Assembly (NCBI GenBank): GCA_903772945.1
Contig: CAICTM010000018.1
Coordinates: 62,001-126,000 of the forward strand
Length of the DNA: 64,000 nucleotides
Direction: 5' to 3'
Origin: Seminavis robusta
Taxonomy: Eukaryota; Bacillariophyta; Bacillariophyceae; Naviculales; Naviculaceae
Part shown: in pieces, positions 22,757 through 32,821 of the stretch
Position numbering within the stretch: the first letter of the stretch is position 1
Layout of the letters: each line of letters opens with the position of its first letter
Made by a program: the position numbers and the translations under genes
The notes under the pieces: model-generated
What the model was told of the DNA's origin: nothing
Databases searched by the model: none
What the model saw: the letters and a program-made list of their open reading frames with translations, nothing else

Positions 22757-24456
22757 TCAAGCGGCCGCAGCAGACTTTTTGATCTTACCTGGTGACACAA
22801 CAAGGACATATTTGGGTCGACCAGGATCATCCACAATCAACTCAAATTGGGAAATGATACGAGGAAGTATGCAATGCAACTCTACACTGGCCAACTTCTG
22901 GCCCACACAGTTTTGCTGTCCAGCACCAAAGGGCATAAATGCTGTGCGAGCAACATCTGGTGAGAAGGTTGAATCTCATGCTACCATGGTTCGTGAGATG
23001 TTCTTACCGCATGTCATGTCCTTTGTGGGGTTTTCCCAACGAGCCGGTTTGAACTCATCAGCCTCTTCCGCAAAGATGGACTGGTCACGCATCACAACAA
23101 AATAGCTCATTACTGCAAGGCTGCCCGCAGGGATGAGTTTCCCCTGCTTTGTGATGAAATCCTTGCCAGTACTACGAGCAGATACTGCAACCACCGGGTG
23201 AAGTCGCATAGATTCACGGATGGTTTGGTGAACACTTTCCAGCTGGTGGGGGGGGGGGGGCTGGAGATCATCCTGTTGGATGGATCGTCGTAGTCTTCCT
23301 GATGCAGTGGGTGTTGAGCAAGGTCCGTCAGTGCCCATGCCAATGTGGTCGCAGCTGTTTCATGACCAGCAAGCAGTGTGGCCATGACTATCCATTTGCT
23401 GGAGAGACATCCAGACAAGAGGGGATGAACAAAACCATAAGTGATGCGGATGTTGCAATCGAAAGTTGAAATCCAAAGTTTGCGGGCAAAACTTACGGTC
23501 AGCAGCTCGTTCTGCATCATTGTTGTATGCCTCGTTGCGCACAACGAGTTCGATAATGGTTCCTTTGTAGGGTTTTCCAACTGCTTGTAGATCGCAATTA
23601 GCTTGTAGCATAGTGCCTGGATCCGTGTGGCAGCCTTCCCATACGCCTGGCGATCTGTAAGCAACCAGCTAATAGCCATTCTCCAGCGCCCAAGACTTGT
23701 CTTCAAGAGATTGTAGTTGGCAACTGTTGCCAGATCTTCCTTGAATGCATCCATTTCTGTAGGAGACATTTTGTACTGAAAAGCACTTTCAGAAATAGTG
23801 GACAGCATCAAGTCAATCATTTCCCGTTCCGCGTCAAAGGACTTGCCCTCTTTGGCGAGGGGCTTCAATTTTGTTTCAAGCCACTCATCGCAGTTTGCGA
23901 TGGCAATTGCGTTCATTCGTTGAACATGTTGAGAGGAGAAGGCGGGAGCAATGGCCTTGCGTCGTGCATGCCAGTATGACCCATTGCTTGCAAACAAGGA
24001 TATGGCCCCATTGGCCATGTTGTTAAAGTTTTCTTTGGTCCAGGTGAGTATGCATCACTAGCAGCGCCAAATATGAGTACAGAATTATAATGAGTTGCTG
24101 CCAGGTGCTTGCGAACTTACCATACATGTTCATTGGCTTGGTGGTCCCTTTGTCAGTCAGAATGGCACGGGTCAACTTGGCATCACCAATGACAAAGAGC
24201 TTTGTGCCTACAAAAACATCCAAGGGCAAACGGAAAACAGTGGTCCCCATGACACGAGCTGTCTTAGGACAAACCAGGGAATTTCATTCCCCTTCAGGGC
24301 CTGGATGATCTCCCAGAAGCCTCCTGGGGCCATACGAGGAAAGATCTTGCTGCGTCTGTTGAGTTGCATCCAAAGGTACATAGCTACTGTGGCTATGATG
24401 ACTGTAAATGCCAAGTTTGGCATCCTGGTACTAATCGTTTCAGAAAGTTTGAACAT
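22757..24456 (-). pseudogene. Cytochrome P450, frame broken at several places
   Basis: The hallmarks are present in order: an N-terminal membrane anchor (AFTVIIATVAMYLWMQ) from the ATG at 24456; VFRLPLDVFVGTKLFVIGDA; YWHARRKAIAPAFSS (C-helix); an I-helix LLAGHETAATTLAWAL; a K-helix ESMRLHP (ExxR); and the heme loop FGAGQQNCVGQKLA ending at TGA 22757-22759. Two introns are clean: 24033-24120 and 22957-23007. However, the frame changes without an intron near 24270 and near 23590 (AAACCCTACAAAGG), and again at a 13-G run (23248-23260) between the I- and K-helices. The junction around 23400-23470 also does not keep frame. As written it cannot encode one P450. Either it is a recent pseudogene or the homopolymers are miscalled. 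If intact it would be an ER-bound monooxygenase. Confidence 0.75.
23248..23260. repeat. G13 homopolymer in the P450 locus
   Basis: Thirteen consecutive G on the plus strand. The reading frame of the P450 differs by one on its two sides. Confidence 0.9.
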
Positions 24457-25234
24457 GGCCTCATCACAACTTTCATTTTGGCTTCCACAAATGCGGCTGC
24501 TGCCTTGTTGGGTACCGTATAATATCCTTGGCAGTGTAAACCAATACTTCCATGTTGGTAGAAAAATTCTTCATGATGTGGGGGATTGTTATTTCTGTGT
24601 GTCTTCAAAGGCTTCTGTAATGCTGCTAAGGTGTCTGGAAACTGGAAAGTGCAGCAAAAAAGGATGGAATATGGAGACTTTGTGGTGATGCCTGAATATT
24701 GATTGTTGGTTTTTGGAAACTGTGAGACTGATAATGATGAGATTGGAAATTGGCAGAGGTCTACATGTACTGGCTATAGGTTGGCTGTTATTGGTGCCCT
24801 TAGCTTGCGCCAATAGTCTATCAAAAGTAGCTGCATGGGATGTCAGCCAACCTTTCATCCAACAAGCCTACCATACAGTATGATTGAAAACTACAGTACG
24901 AATGAAACTGCGGGGCCGAATAATGAGAAATTGCAAGCAAAATGACACCACCCGGCTTTCTTTACCGGTACTTACAAAAGCTAACGTTCGTCACGCTGGT
25001 TGTTCTGCATTCGTGGATACTCCTGATTCGAACAACACCCGTGATTGCAATCGGAACACCACCACGACTCGACATCAGACCGGTGGCTTCTCAATTCTCC
25101 ACCATCTTCCCACAACCACAACACCAGCTTCTCCATCCCTCTAAAGCTCTCTACCAACACAACAAACTACTATCCGGCCGAACCCATCAACCCAAATAGA
25201 ACGAATCATCAAATCGAATCAATCGATACCTACC
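24457..25234. other. Divergent intergenic region
   Basis: Lies between the P450 start and the start of a plus-strand secreted-protein gene. No gene is supported; it should hold both promoters. Confidence 0.5.
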
Positions 25235-25769
25235 ATGACCAGATCATTAGCCTCCGCCTTTGCTCTCTCGCTCCTCGCGGTAGCGGTGCAAGCTACCATT
25301 ACTCCCCAATGCATAGAGGAAACCCGAGTGTTGCACAATGATTCCTTTTTGGATCGTCCAAGACGACCTGTATGAAGAGTACAAAGAAGACTTTGACAGT
25401 GTCTGCGACTTTACGTCCATTACGAACCCTGACTGTGGACTCAAGTTTGACGGGGATAACGAGACGTATGTGGCGGCCTGCTTGGACAAGAATGGCCAAA
25501 TCTTCAAGCGAGAAATCAAGCTCAAGTGCGGCTACAGTGTCGCTTCCTTTGATTACGATTTGGGCTTGGCACCAACCTGCGTCGGCGCTTCCTGCAATTT
25601 AACAGCCATTGGTCCTGAAGATTTGAAAGATACGCGCTTTGACGAGCTATTGGGAAATTTCTCTTTTGTTGGATGCGACGCGGTTTCCGGTGCCACAGGA
25701 TACTCTCTCTCCCCTGTGTTTTATACGACAATCGTCGTTGCTGGTATCGTTGGTATGATTGGAATTTAG
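25235..25769 (+). pseudogene. Small secreted Cys-rich protein with GPI-like tail, one frame break
   Basis: The ATG at 25235 starts a good signal peptide (LASAFALSLLAVAVQA) and a CIEETRVLHND segment, but that frame stops after about 46 codons. From roughly 25345 the next frame carries the rest of the protein: DDLYEEYKEDFDSVCDF, several Cys, and a hydrophobic C-terminus LSPVFYTTIVVAGIVGM that looks like a GPI-attachment signal. The two parts fit one protein of about 178 residues separated by a single net one-base shift near a T5 run. No intron explains it. Function is unknown; a cell-surface location is inferred. Either a young pseudogene or a base-call error. Confidence 0.6.
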
Positions 25770-25935
25770 TGAGAAACTTGGAGGGGGGGATGTTATGTTA
25801 TGGGAATCATTGTTGTTTTTGCAAAGAATGGTCCCTGGAAATGATGTTTGAGAGGGTGTGACCGCGGATGCTGCTGGACTTAAAATGCAACAGTGAGGCT
25901 CGGGCCCGTTCATCATGTTGGCCTTTCAGTTTCGA

Positions 25936-26371
25936 AGGAGGGATGTGGTGCCGTAATAACTATAGTAGTATTCTCTTAGATTGTGATACATTTCACGTGG
26001 GGGCCGCCAGCACTGCGCCATGCCGGCAAAACCTCTGGTGTTGATATTAGCGTAAAACTGCGCTGCAGCTTTCTTTGTAAGGGATGGTTCGCTCGTGTAG
26101 AGATAAATGAAAAGGAGACAGACTCGGGTGCCTTCGTTGCTTGCAAAGGAGGGATGTGGTGCCGTAATACCCAGCTATCTCGCTACTAGCGGTATCCACT
26201 TAGTTCTGGATTTACTTTATTGTTGGGAAGTTGTGTTGCAACTCTCGAGGGGGCCACAAGCACAAAGCGATGATGTACTAGTCTGAGTGTCGCTTACATT
26301 ATTATTCGGTCGTGTAGAGGTATCGGTAGATGAAAGGAAGACGAGACTCGACTCGGGTGCCTTCGTTGCTT
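25936..26371. repeat. Diverged direct repeats in intergenic DNA
   Basis: gagggatgtggtgccgtaat occurs at about 25939 and 26150. actcgggtgccttcgttgct occurs at 26122 and 26351. The spacing of about 210-230 bp suggests an old partial tandem duplication. No gene is seen in 25770-26669. Confidence 0.65.
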
Positions 26372-26669
26372 GGTGCAGAAAAGAAAGAACCTGAACCCAT
26401 GCAGACAGTGTCAGCTGTTATCGGAACATACCGGTGAGAAACTGTTGCTGGTTTGCAATTTCGAGGCTCGGTTTGGCTGGTCGACTGCGGGTGTGTCGAT
26501 GGGCGGTCTACTCGTGCATGTACTGGAAGCCGACAAGAAATGTGTTCAATGAATGACGGAGGGCTGGAACCAGGCAAACGCCACCTCCAAGGCAAACGCC
26601 ACCGCCCTTTCGTTGCAGATACTGACGGGACTCTTGAGATTTTGCAAAGAGAGTCCAAAGCAGAGTGCA

Positions 26670-27336
26670 TCATTCGTAATGAAGATCAGACACAGTGGGA
26701 TGGTTCTCCAGAGTCTTGATGACTGCAACAACGGCCCCTCCTTCGATGACCAGGTTTTGGTTGATGGGGGAGGTGGAGATTGTATTAATCGAAACGAACT
26801 CCACTGAAGGAGTCGTCCGGAAGGATGGTTCTGCATAGCTATGCTAACCTGCCGAACAAAACCAGCGTTGGCAATGGAAGTTTGTATGTCAGGATTCTTG
26901 ACTGACAAGTGGTACAATGCATGAGAGGAAATTTTCTGGACATTTGCACACGCTGAATGCTTTTCTTTTCCATGGCAGCGACAATTGCCTTGATACCACC
27001 TCCATCAGCAATGGAAATCTGTATGTTGGGACCCCTGGAAGCCAATGTGTCCAATGCAAAACATGCACGTTCCTGGATGTCAGCTGATCCCAAATGCATT
27101 TCCATGGCAGTGATGATTGCCTTGATGCCACCTCCATCAGCAATGGTAGTTTCTATGTCGGGATTCTTGAAAGCCAAGGCATGCAAGGCTACACAGGCAT
27201 GAAGCTGGATGGGAGCCACTGCCAAATGCGTTTCCGTGGCAGTGATGATTGCCATGATGCCACTAGCAATGGCAAGGAACAGGGATACGATGCCCTGCTC
27301 TGCCGACACGGCCGGATCTGTTTCCTCGCCTCTCAT
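26670..27336 (-). pseudogene. Armadillo/HEAT-like repeat protein, frame broken
   Basis: The ATG at 27336 begins MRGEETDPAVSAEQGIV, followed by armadillo-like units of about 42 residues: an IMAIITATETHL helix, LHACVALHALAFKNPDIE, GGGIKAIITAMEMHL and GPNIQISIADGGGIKAIV. After AAMEKK (about 26960) the repeat pattern continues in another frame (SSHALYHLSVKNPDIQTS), and after AMQNHPS in a third (NLVIEGGAVVAVIKTLENHP), ending at 26670. At least two frame changes without introns make this a likely pseudogene. The first change lies in an AAAAGAAAAG context. Intact relatives would be protein-binding solenoids. Confidence 0.65.
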
Positions 27337-28518
27337 TTCACTTGTTGCTGTGTCATTCCTTGAAAGTAGCGACGCATGTCATGAAGTCTATAGCAGTATA
27401 TTGAGTATGGTGTACTAGCTGCCTAGGAACAGCTACAGTTTAGGAAAATCATGCAAGTGTACAACCAATCGATGGTTCAAAATACTAGTAGCAGAACCAC
27501 TTCACACACAAACAGTGAATGTATTGTCGATTCTCGTAGTGAAAGGCATGATCCACTATAGAATGGATCAATGCAATGTAGAGTAAGCAAGCTCCAGCAG
27601 CGCATAGTTCTGGAAAGGCGCAGCTCTGTTAATCAAGCAAAAAGGGAACCCAATGTTTTGCTCTTGTCCTCTGCGTTGCATTCCATGACACTCTTCCCAC
27701 CCCATTGGTTTCATCAATCATATTCATTTCGTTTGGTTTTGCATGCTCTTTAGGGTCGTGTTCGCGCCGATCATCCTTCGATTGTGAATTGTTGGTTTAA
27801 ATTGTTTGTGCTTGCAATTGTTCTATTTCATCGTCGCTTTTTCATACCACTCAGTCTTCTTTCCATTTCTCTTCCAACAACTAAATGTTTCAAGTCGTCA
27901 TCCAGGAGACATCATGGTTGATAGAATCACATGTCCGTAAATTCTGGGGGATATCTTCCATGCGTAGGTGTCGTTGGGGTCGGAAAACTGCTGCGTTTTG
28001 ATTCGATTCGCTCGGAACAAGTACACACTCTTACCATCCAAGTTGTCAGCCCATTGATGAAGCGTGGCTTGAAGCTGAATGAATGAATGAATGAATGGAA
28101 AAGAAAGATACCAGTGCTTGGGAAGGCTTGGATGGAAATCCCATCAAACGAAAGATCGGCCGGTCGGTGCTCCTTTTCCAGTCCCATTGTTGGTTAGGTA
28201 GGTTATGATCTTTTCTCGGCATCATGGTCCATCCACAAGAACTACCGGTACCATACAAGAGCACTGACTCGCAGTCGAGTCAGTTCACCGCTTGGTTATC
28301 ACTCGGCCGTCATGGTGTCATGGTGGCTGCTCTTTGTCGCGTTGTCATGCCATTTTGGTACAGTACGGTATGTGGTGTCTGGTGTCACGAAGATTTCGAG
28401 GAATCGAATCGAATCGAATCGAATCGAATCGAATCGAATCGAACCCGACAAGAACCACGCTTTGGCATCAAACTTTGCTGTTGCGGCCGAGCTCGACCGT
28501 CCACTTTACCCAAGGACA
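27337..28518. other. Intergenic with microsatellites
   Basis: No gene is supported. It contains (TGAA)5 at 28076-28095 and (GAATC)8 at 28401-28440. Confidence 0.5.
28401..28442. repeat. (GAATC)8 minisatellite
   Basis: Eight perfect GAATC units, about 150 bp upstream of the ankyrin pseudogene start. Confidence 0.9.
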
Positions 28519-28593
28519 CCCATCAACCTATCAATCAGCAACCCGCCCTCTTCGACCTTGTCCTCAAACTGCTACTAGCTAGTACGATCGATC

Positions 28594-29318
28594 ATGACTT
28601 CTCTTGCCTCTTCTACCATTGCTGTGATTTCGTCGTTCTTGTTCAGAAAGAAACGCAAGTCGCCAGCCGAGGAAACAACGCATAAAAAGAAGAAACAGAA
28701 ACTTCCTCCTCCCATTGACATTGATACACTGCTACAGCGAAAAGAAAATTTGGGTGGGTGCGATCTTTCCCTTCTTGGGAATAGGGCACTACGGATTTGT
28801 GGCTCCTGTCAGCAAGAAAATGAAAGAATTGTATTTGGAGTATTGTGATTCTTTGAAGAATCCACCACTGGCAAAATACTGCTACCGTAGCCGCTACCGG
28901 GACCGACGGTACAGGTCTGAGGGGGCAATCTTGACGAAGCCGATTTCCAGCACCTCTACATTATCCAGTGCTGTATTCTACAATGTGTCATGGGGCAATC
29001 TTGACGAAGCCGATTTCCAGCACCTCTACATTATCCAGTGCTGTATTCTACAATGTGTCATGTGCTGAATACTGGTACCAAGACCGTTATGGCCACAATG
29101 CCATAAGTTATCGCCTGGCCAAATTGATTGCTTCAGCTGGGAATCTTCAAGTTCTGAAATGGGCCAATAACAAAAAGGGTCTCTTGTATTGGCACTCATT
29201 AGTATTGGCTAAGGCTGCCAGAAATGGTCAATTTGAATTACTGAAATGGGCACATGCAAGTGGATACATGTCCGAGACATCGCAACAACCAACCAACCAA
29301 CCAACCAACAGGCGATGA
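28594..29318 (+). pseudogene. Truncated, frame-broken ankyrin-repeat paralogue
   Basis: The ATG at 28594 gives MTSLASSTIAV, matching the gene at 12147, and the leader upstream is also similar. The frame is lost near 28735 (A-rich GCGAAAAGAAAATTTGG), after which FPFLGIGHYGFVAPVSKKMK continues in the next frame. A 70-bp tandem duplication (28922-28991 and 28992-29061) then shifts the frame again, before CAEYWYQDRYGHNA resumes. Only about two repeat units follow (LKWANNKK; LLKWAHASGYM), and similarity ends at about 29275, just before a CAAC-repeat tract. It is clearly non-functional as an ankyrin gene. Confidence 0.85.
28922..29061. repeat. Exact 70-bp tandem duplication
   Basis: Two adjacent identical 70-bp copies starting ggggcaatcttgacgaagcc. 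Because 70 is not a multiple of three, the duplication breaks the reading frame. Identity of the copies implies a recent event. Confidence 0.92.
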
Positions 29319-30857
29319 ACAGCTTGGGGCGGACTTCTGGTGCCTCTCCTGACAAAAAGTCGCACGTCCCCATGAGGATGATCGCTCCATTTGCTACTAC
29401 TAGCCAGCGAGGGAGAATGAATGAATCAATCAACAGGCAACGAGATGGTTGGAAACGAAGGAAACTTGTGGATTTTTCTTTGTTTTCCAAGCGGCGCATA
29501 TCCACACGAGGACGATCGCTCCATCGGTCGAGTTGGCAGAATCATGAAAGCCGACAACGAGGCAGAAACAGTTTGCCACAGCGTGTGTGCCGGACAAAAA
29601 TCAAGGATGCAAATCTTTGGGCGGCCAAGGCTGCGATTGGGGATCCACAATGTCCAGGGGGGCGCGATGGGGATGGCTGCTTGGCCTTCAGACACTACAG
29701 TGGAAATTTGTTTCGCTGGTCTTGATGCTGCGGTCAAAGAGGATGCGGTGCCCAGCGATTACCAGCCAATCAACACACAAACCAGGCGTGACCTTGGTAG
29801 TCATCGATAGGCAATTGGTCGGTTTCCTACTAGCTAGTTAGCGCTCCAAGAGACGGCACTATGTTGCTGGCTTGCCGCAATCAACAGTGGGTTTACGAGA
29901 CAGAATTGTGACAATCGAGTCTCCATTCCTCTGAGGTGAAGGCTTTCCTCTGAGGTGAAGGCTCAGCCGGTCAAACAGTCAAGGAGCACACTTATAAATA
30001 CTGTTTCCACAGGGCAATCTATTCTTTTGTTGTTACTGTAACAACACCAGTACGGTACTCTGACTAGCTGGCTAGCTAACTACGGTACCGGTTGCTAGAT
30101 TGGAAAGCGAACTGGGAGTCCAGTGGGGCTCCGCAGCGACCTACAGCAAGCGACCTGGCTACTTTTACGGTATGGTTTGGCCCTACTGAGTAGCTAGCTA
30201 CGGGCGGTAACACCGCGTACCGGCATCCCGAAGATGGAAGAGATCCAGCCAAAAGACCCACCTGCGAATTCATCAGTAAGCAATCTAGTCTAGGACTGGC
30301 TTTTTGCCGCGATGCGACGTGCTCTTTGCTGCATTTGATATCCCTAGCTAGCTATCAAGAGATCCAGCCAGAAGACCTACCAGTGAATTCATTAGTCTAC
30401 TACTAGCTACCATACTCAGTGCTAGCCACTCGGATTCCATGGCTGGAACTAGCTAGCTACCGTACCATTGAGCAGGCCACGTGCACCCAACTTGACTGTG
30501 TCTTTTGCTGGAGAGGTCACGTCAAATGAGGTCCAAGCTAGCAAGGACACAAAGATCCAGGACGGAATAGTGGTACTGGTAGTTGGAGGAATAAATAGTT
30601 TACTAATATTCAGTTTTTACCGCTCCTTCTTTCTAAAGTTGATTAATCCATCCAACAGAGCATGCAGCCTTCACAAGATCGCCTCACCTCATGAAGTCCA
30701 ATTTCAGAGCAATCTCCAGCAAAGCAACCATTATCCACCTCCAGCAATCAAAAGAAGCAAGTCATACCGGTAGAAGCACAGCAAACCACACAATTTCTTT
30801 TGCCAGAACCAAGAGATACCCCCGCACAAAAAAAACACAAATACCTTCTACCTGACA
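29319..30857. other. Intergenic
   Basis: An open frame 29421-29810 (+) and one on the other strand have no recognisable features. Small direct repeats occur: ttcctctgaggtgaaggct twice at about 29926-29962, and gagatccagcc..agac at about 30239 and 30359. No gene is supported. Confidence 0.45.
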
Positions 30858-31610
30858 ATGATGATAAGGACAATCTTCCTGCTGGCCCTGTTGGGCTTTG
30901 CTGCCGTTTCAACTCTTGCTCAAAGCTTCTCTGCTGGTGTGAGCTACCGGGCAATCGATGAGACCACATCATGTACCGAAGATGAAGAAGAAGTCATTGA
31001 GAGAATTTCCTTCGAGGCATTGGAGAATGCTGGATTGAGGTTGGCAGGTAGCAGCTCCAATTGGAAAATCCAGCGAGGAAACAGTGGCAGACGGGCTCTG
31101 ACGGAAGAAGAAGAAGAAGAAGCAGAAGAAATGAGGAAGGAACTTGCAGCTGCCGAATTTCGCGAACTCATGATGGAGGCAACTCCTGGGCATCGAAAGC
31201 TTTGTGAGTGTCAAACCCTCTGTCGCAGCGGCTTGGAATGGTTTTGTACTTGTTGCGCTTGCTGCAACCGTCGACGAGGCCGAAGCCTGAGTTTCCGTAA
31301 TTTGCAAAAACTGAACGACAAGACCATCGACCAACTCGAAATTGATACCGCTGAAGAGGCCAAGACTCTCCTTGCAGCAGAAAGCACGTTCCCGTCCTGC
31401 TTGCAATCGGATCCAGTGGAAGTCGTTGCCAAAATTGAAGATCATTCAAATGCCAATGGGAACGCCAATGGAAATGCCAACGGGTCATCCAATCAACCGG
31501 ATCGTTCATCCAATATTACTTTGGAGGGAGACGGTTCTGCCGGTGCTAGAATCACTTGCGCTATTGGATTGAGCGCTTCCTTCATGTTGGCGCAATTATT
31601 CTTTGTCTAA
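30858..31610 (+). CDS. Secreted acidic protein with Cys cluster and GPI-like tail
   Basis: Single exon, 250 residues. The signal peptide is MMIRTIFLLALLGFAAVSTLA, with cleavage likely before QSFS. A Glu-rich stretch (EEEEEEAEEMRKEL) follows GRRALTE. A compact Cys cluster (CECQTLCRSGLEWFCTCCAC) lies near residue 115. A low-complexity linker of NANG repeats precedes a C-terminal hydrophobic segment (ITCAIGLSASFMLAQLFFV) typical of GPI signals. Function is unknown. The protein is probably cell-surface attached; dibasic sites such as GRR and HRK could be processing points (inference). Confidence 0.78.
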   Translation: MMIRTIFLLALLGFAAVSTLAQSFSAGVSYRAIDETTSCTEDEEEVIERISFEALENAGLRLAGSSSNWKIQRGNSGRRALTEEEEEEAEEMRKELAAAEFRELMMEATPGHRKLCECQTLCRSGLEWFCTCCACCNRRRGRSLSFRNLQKLNDKTIDQLEIDTAEEAKTLLAAESTFPSCLQSDPVEVVAKIEDHSNANGNANGNANGSSNQPDRSSNITLEGDGSAGARITCAIGLSASFMLAQLFFV

Positions 31611-32821
31611 TCACACAGTTAGAAGAACGCGATCAATCTACGCAACAAGATGGAGCAAAAAGTGGTGTTGGTTGGGAAATGAATCCTTGTGTCGCTCCGT
31701 TCGGTTTCGTTCCAATGTTCGTTTTTGTTATAATATGGGTCAAAACGAGTATATGTCTACATTATTTTAGAAAAAGGTTACTGCAGCAACAACAACTCTC
31801 TGCGTTTCTCTTTTTGCCGGCGAGAAGGAACCACATCGTGTATTTTGGCTTGCCCAAGGAGCCCCATTCCCGGTGTATCATCAGCCAGGCAATCGTTCAT
31901 GCCTCTGGCAATATTGTCTCCTTGCTGTTCTGAACCCAACCAGCAACTGGGAAAAACAATCCGCCAAAAAGTACGTGGGGTACCGTAACTTGTAGCAATT
32001 CCAGAACGCAGCATACGCCGGTGGCAGACACAAAAAGATACGCACAAAAGTGTGCAAAGAAGAAGCCAATAAAAGGTGATGCCGAGGACAAACCAACGAA
32101 CTGGCTGCAATATCACTTTCATTATGGATCATCGCTCCAACCAACCAATCAATCAATAGCGTACTGCAAGTGACTCATCCCACTGAATTCAATTGTGATC
32201 GAATCGAATTTATCGTTTTATGCGCCAATTTCCGTCCAACTTGCTAATCTGAAATACTTGTACGATGGGTGCAGTACCGTACTTGGGCTCGCCCTAGCCA
32301 AAACAGCCCATCTGATGAAACATCTAACGAATACCACTCTGGGGAGCCACTGCGCTTTCTAGCTAGAGCTACTATAATACTTTGCTATGACAGGAACTAT
32401 AGATTTGTTAGGATAGTCTACCGTAGTCACCAACGTCCCTCACTGAGCAAAGCAAGGCACATGGTGGTTGCCGTGGGAACGCAGCGTGGAAATGTGAGCC
32501 TTAGCCTTACTGCAATACACTTTCGTTTTGGCGGCAAAGGCGGAGCAGAATGCCAGCCACAACAGCCACAACAACCAACTCTCATCAAGCCAAGTGTCAG
32601 ACCCATCCAAGCTGAATTGGACAACACCTTTTTCTTCGCACAGAGATCCCAGCATCCTCATCATAAGAGGAGCACTCTTGTGTCGTTGCTTCTGTTGGTA
32701 ATTGCTGCAGCTCTTGACCACTCCCAAAGTACTTGTTGATTGGGTGGATACGATTGCTCTTCGGGCACACTGGTGACGCCGTGACTGAGAAGCTTTGCGG
32801 TGGAATGGCAGCAGCAGCATC
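31611..32821. other. Intergenic with 3' UTR and upstream region
   Basis: No gene is supported. The minus-strand open frames at 31778-32156 have no features of a family. Confidence 0.5.

Noticed and set aside
25010-25072. Possible tRNA on the minus strand (TCGTGG / CCACGA ends, GTTCGAATC)
   Set aside because: The distance from the T-loop-like word to the 3' end and the lack of a D-arm/A-box do not fit a tRNA.
29421-29810. 129-codon plus-strand frame after the ankyrin pseudogene
   Set aside because: Both strands are open to a similar degree; no motif or splice context favours either.
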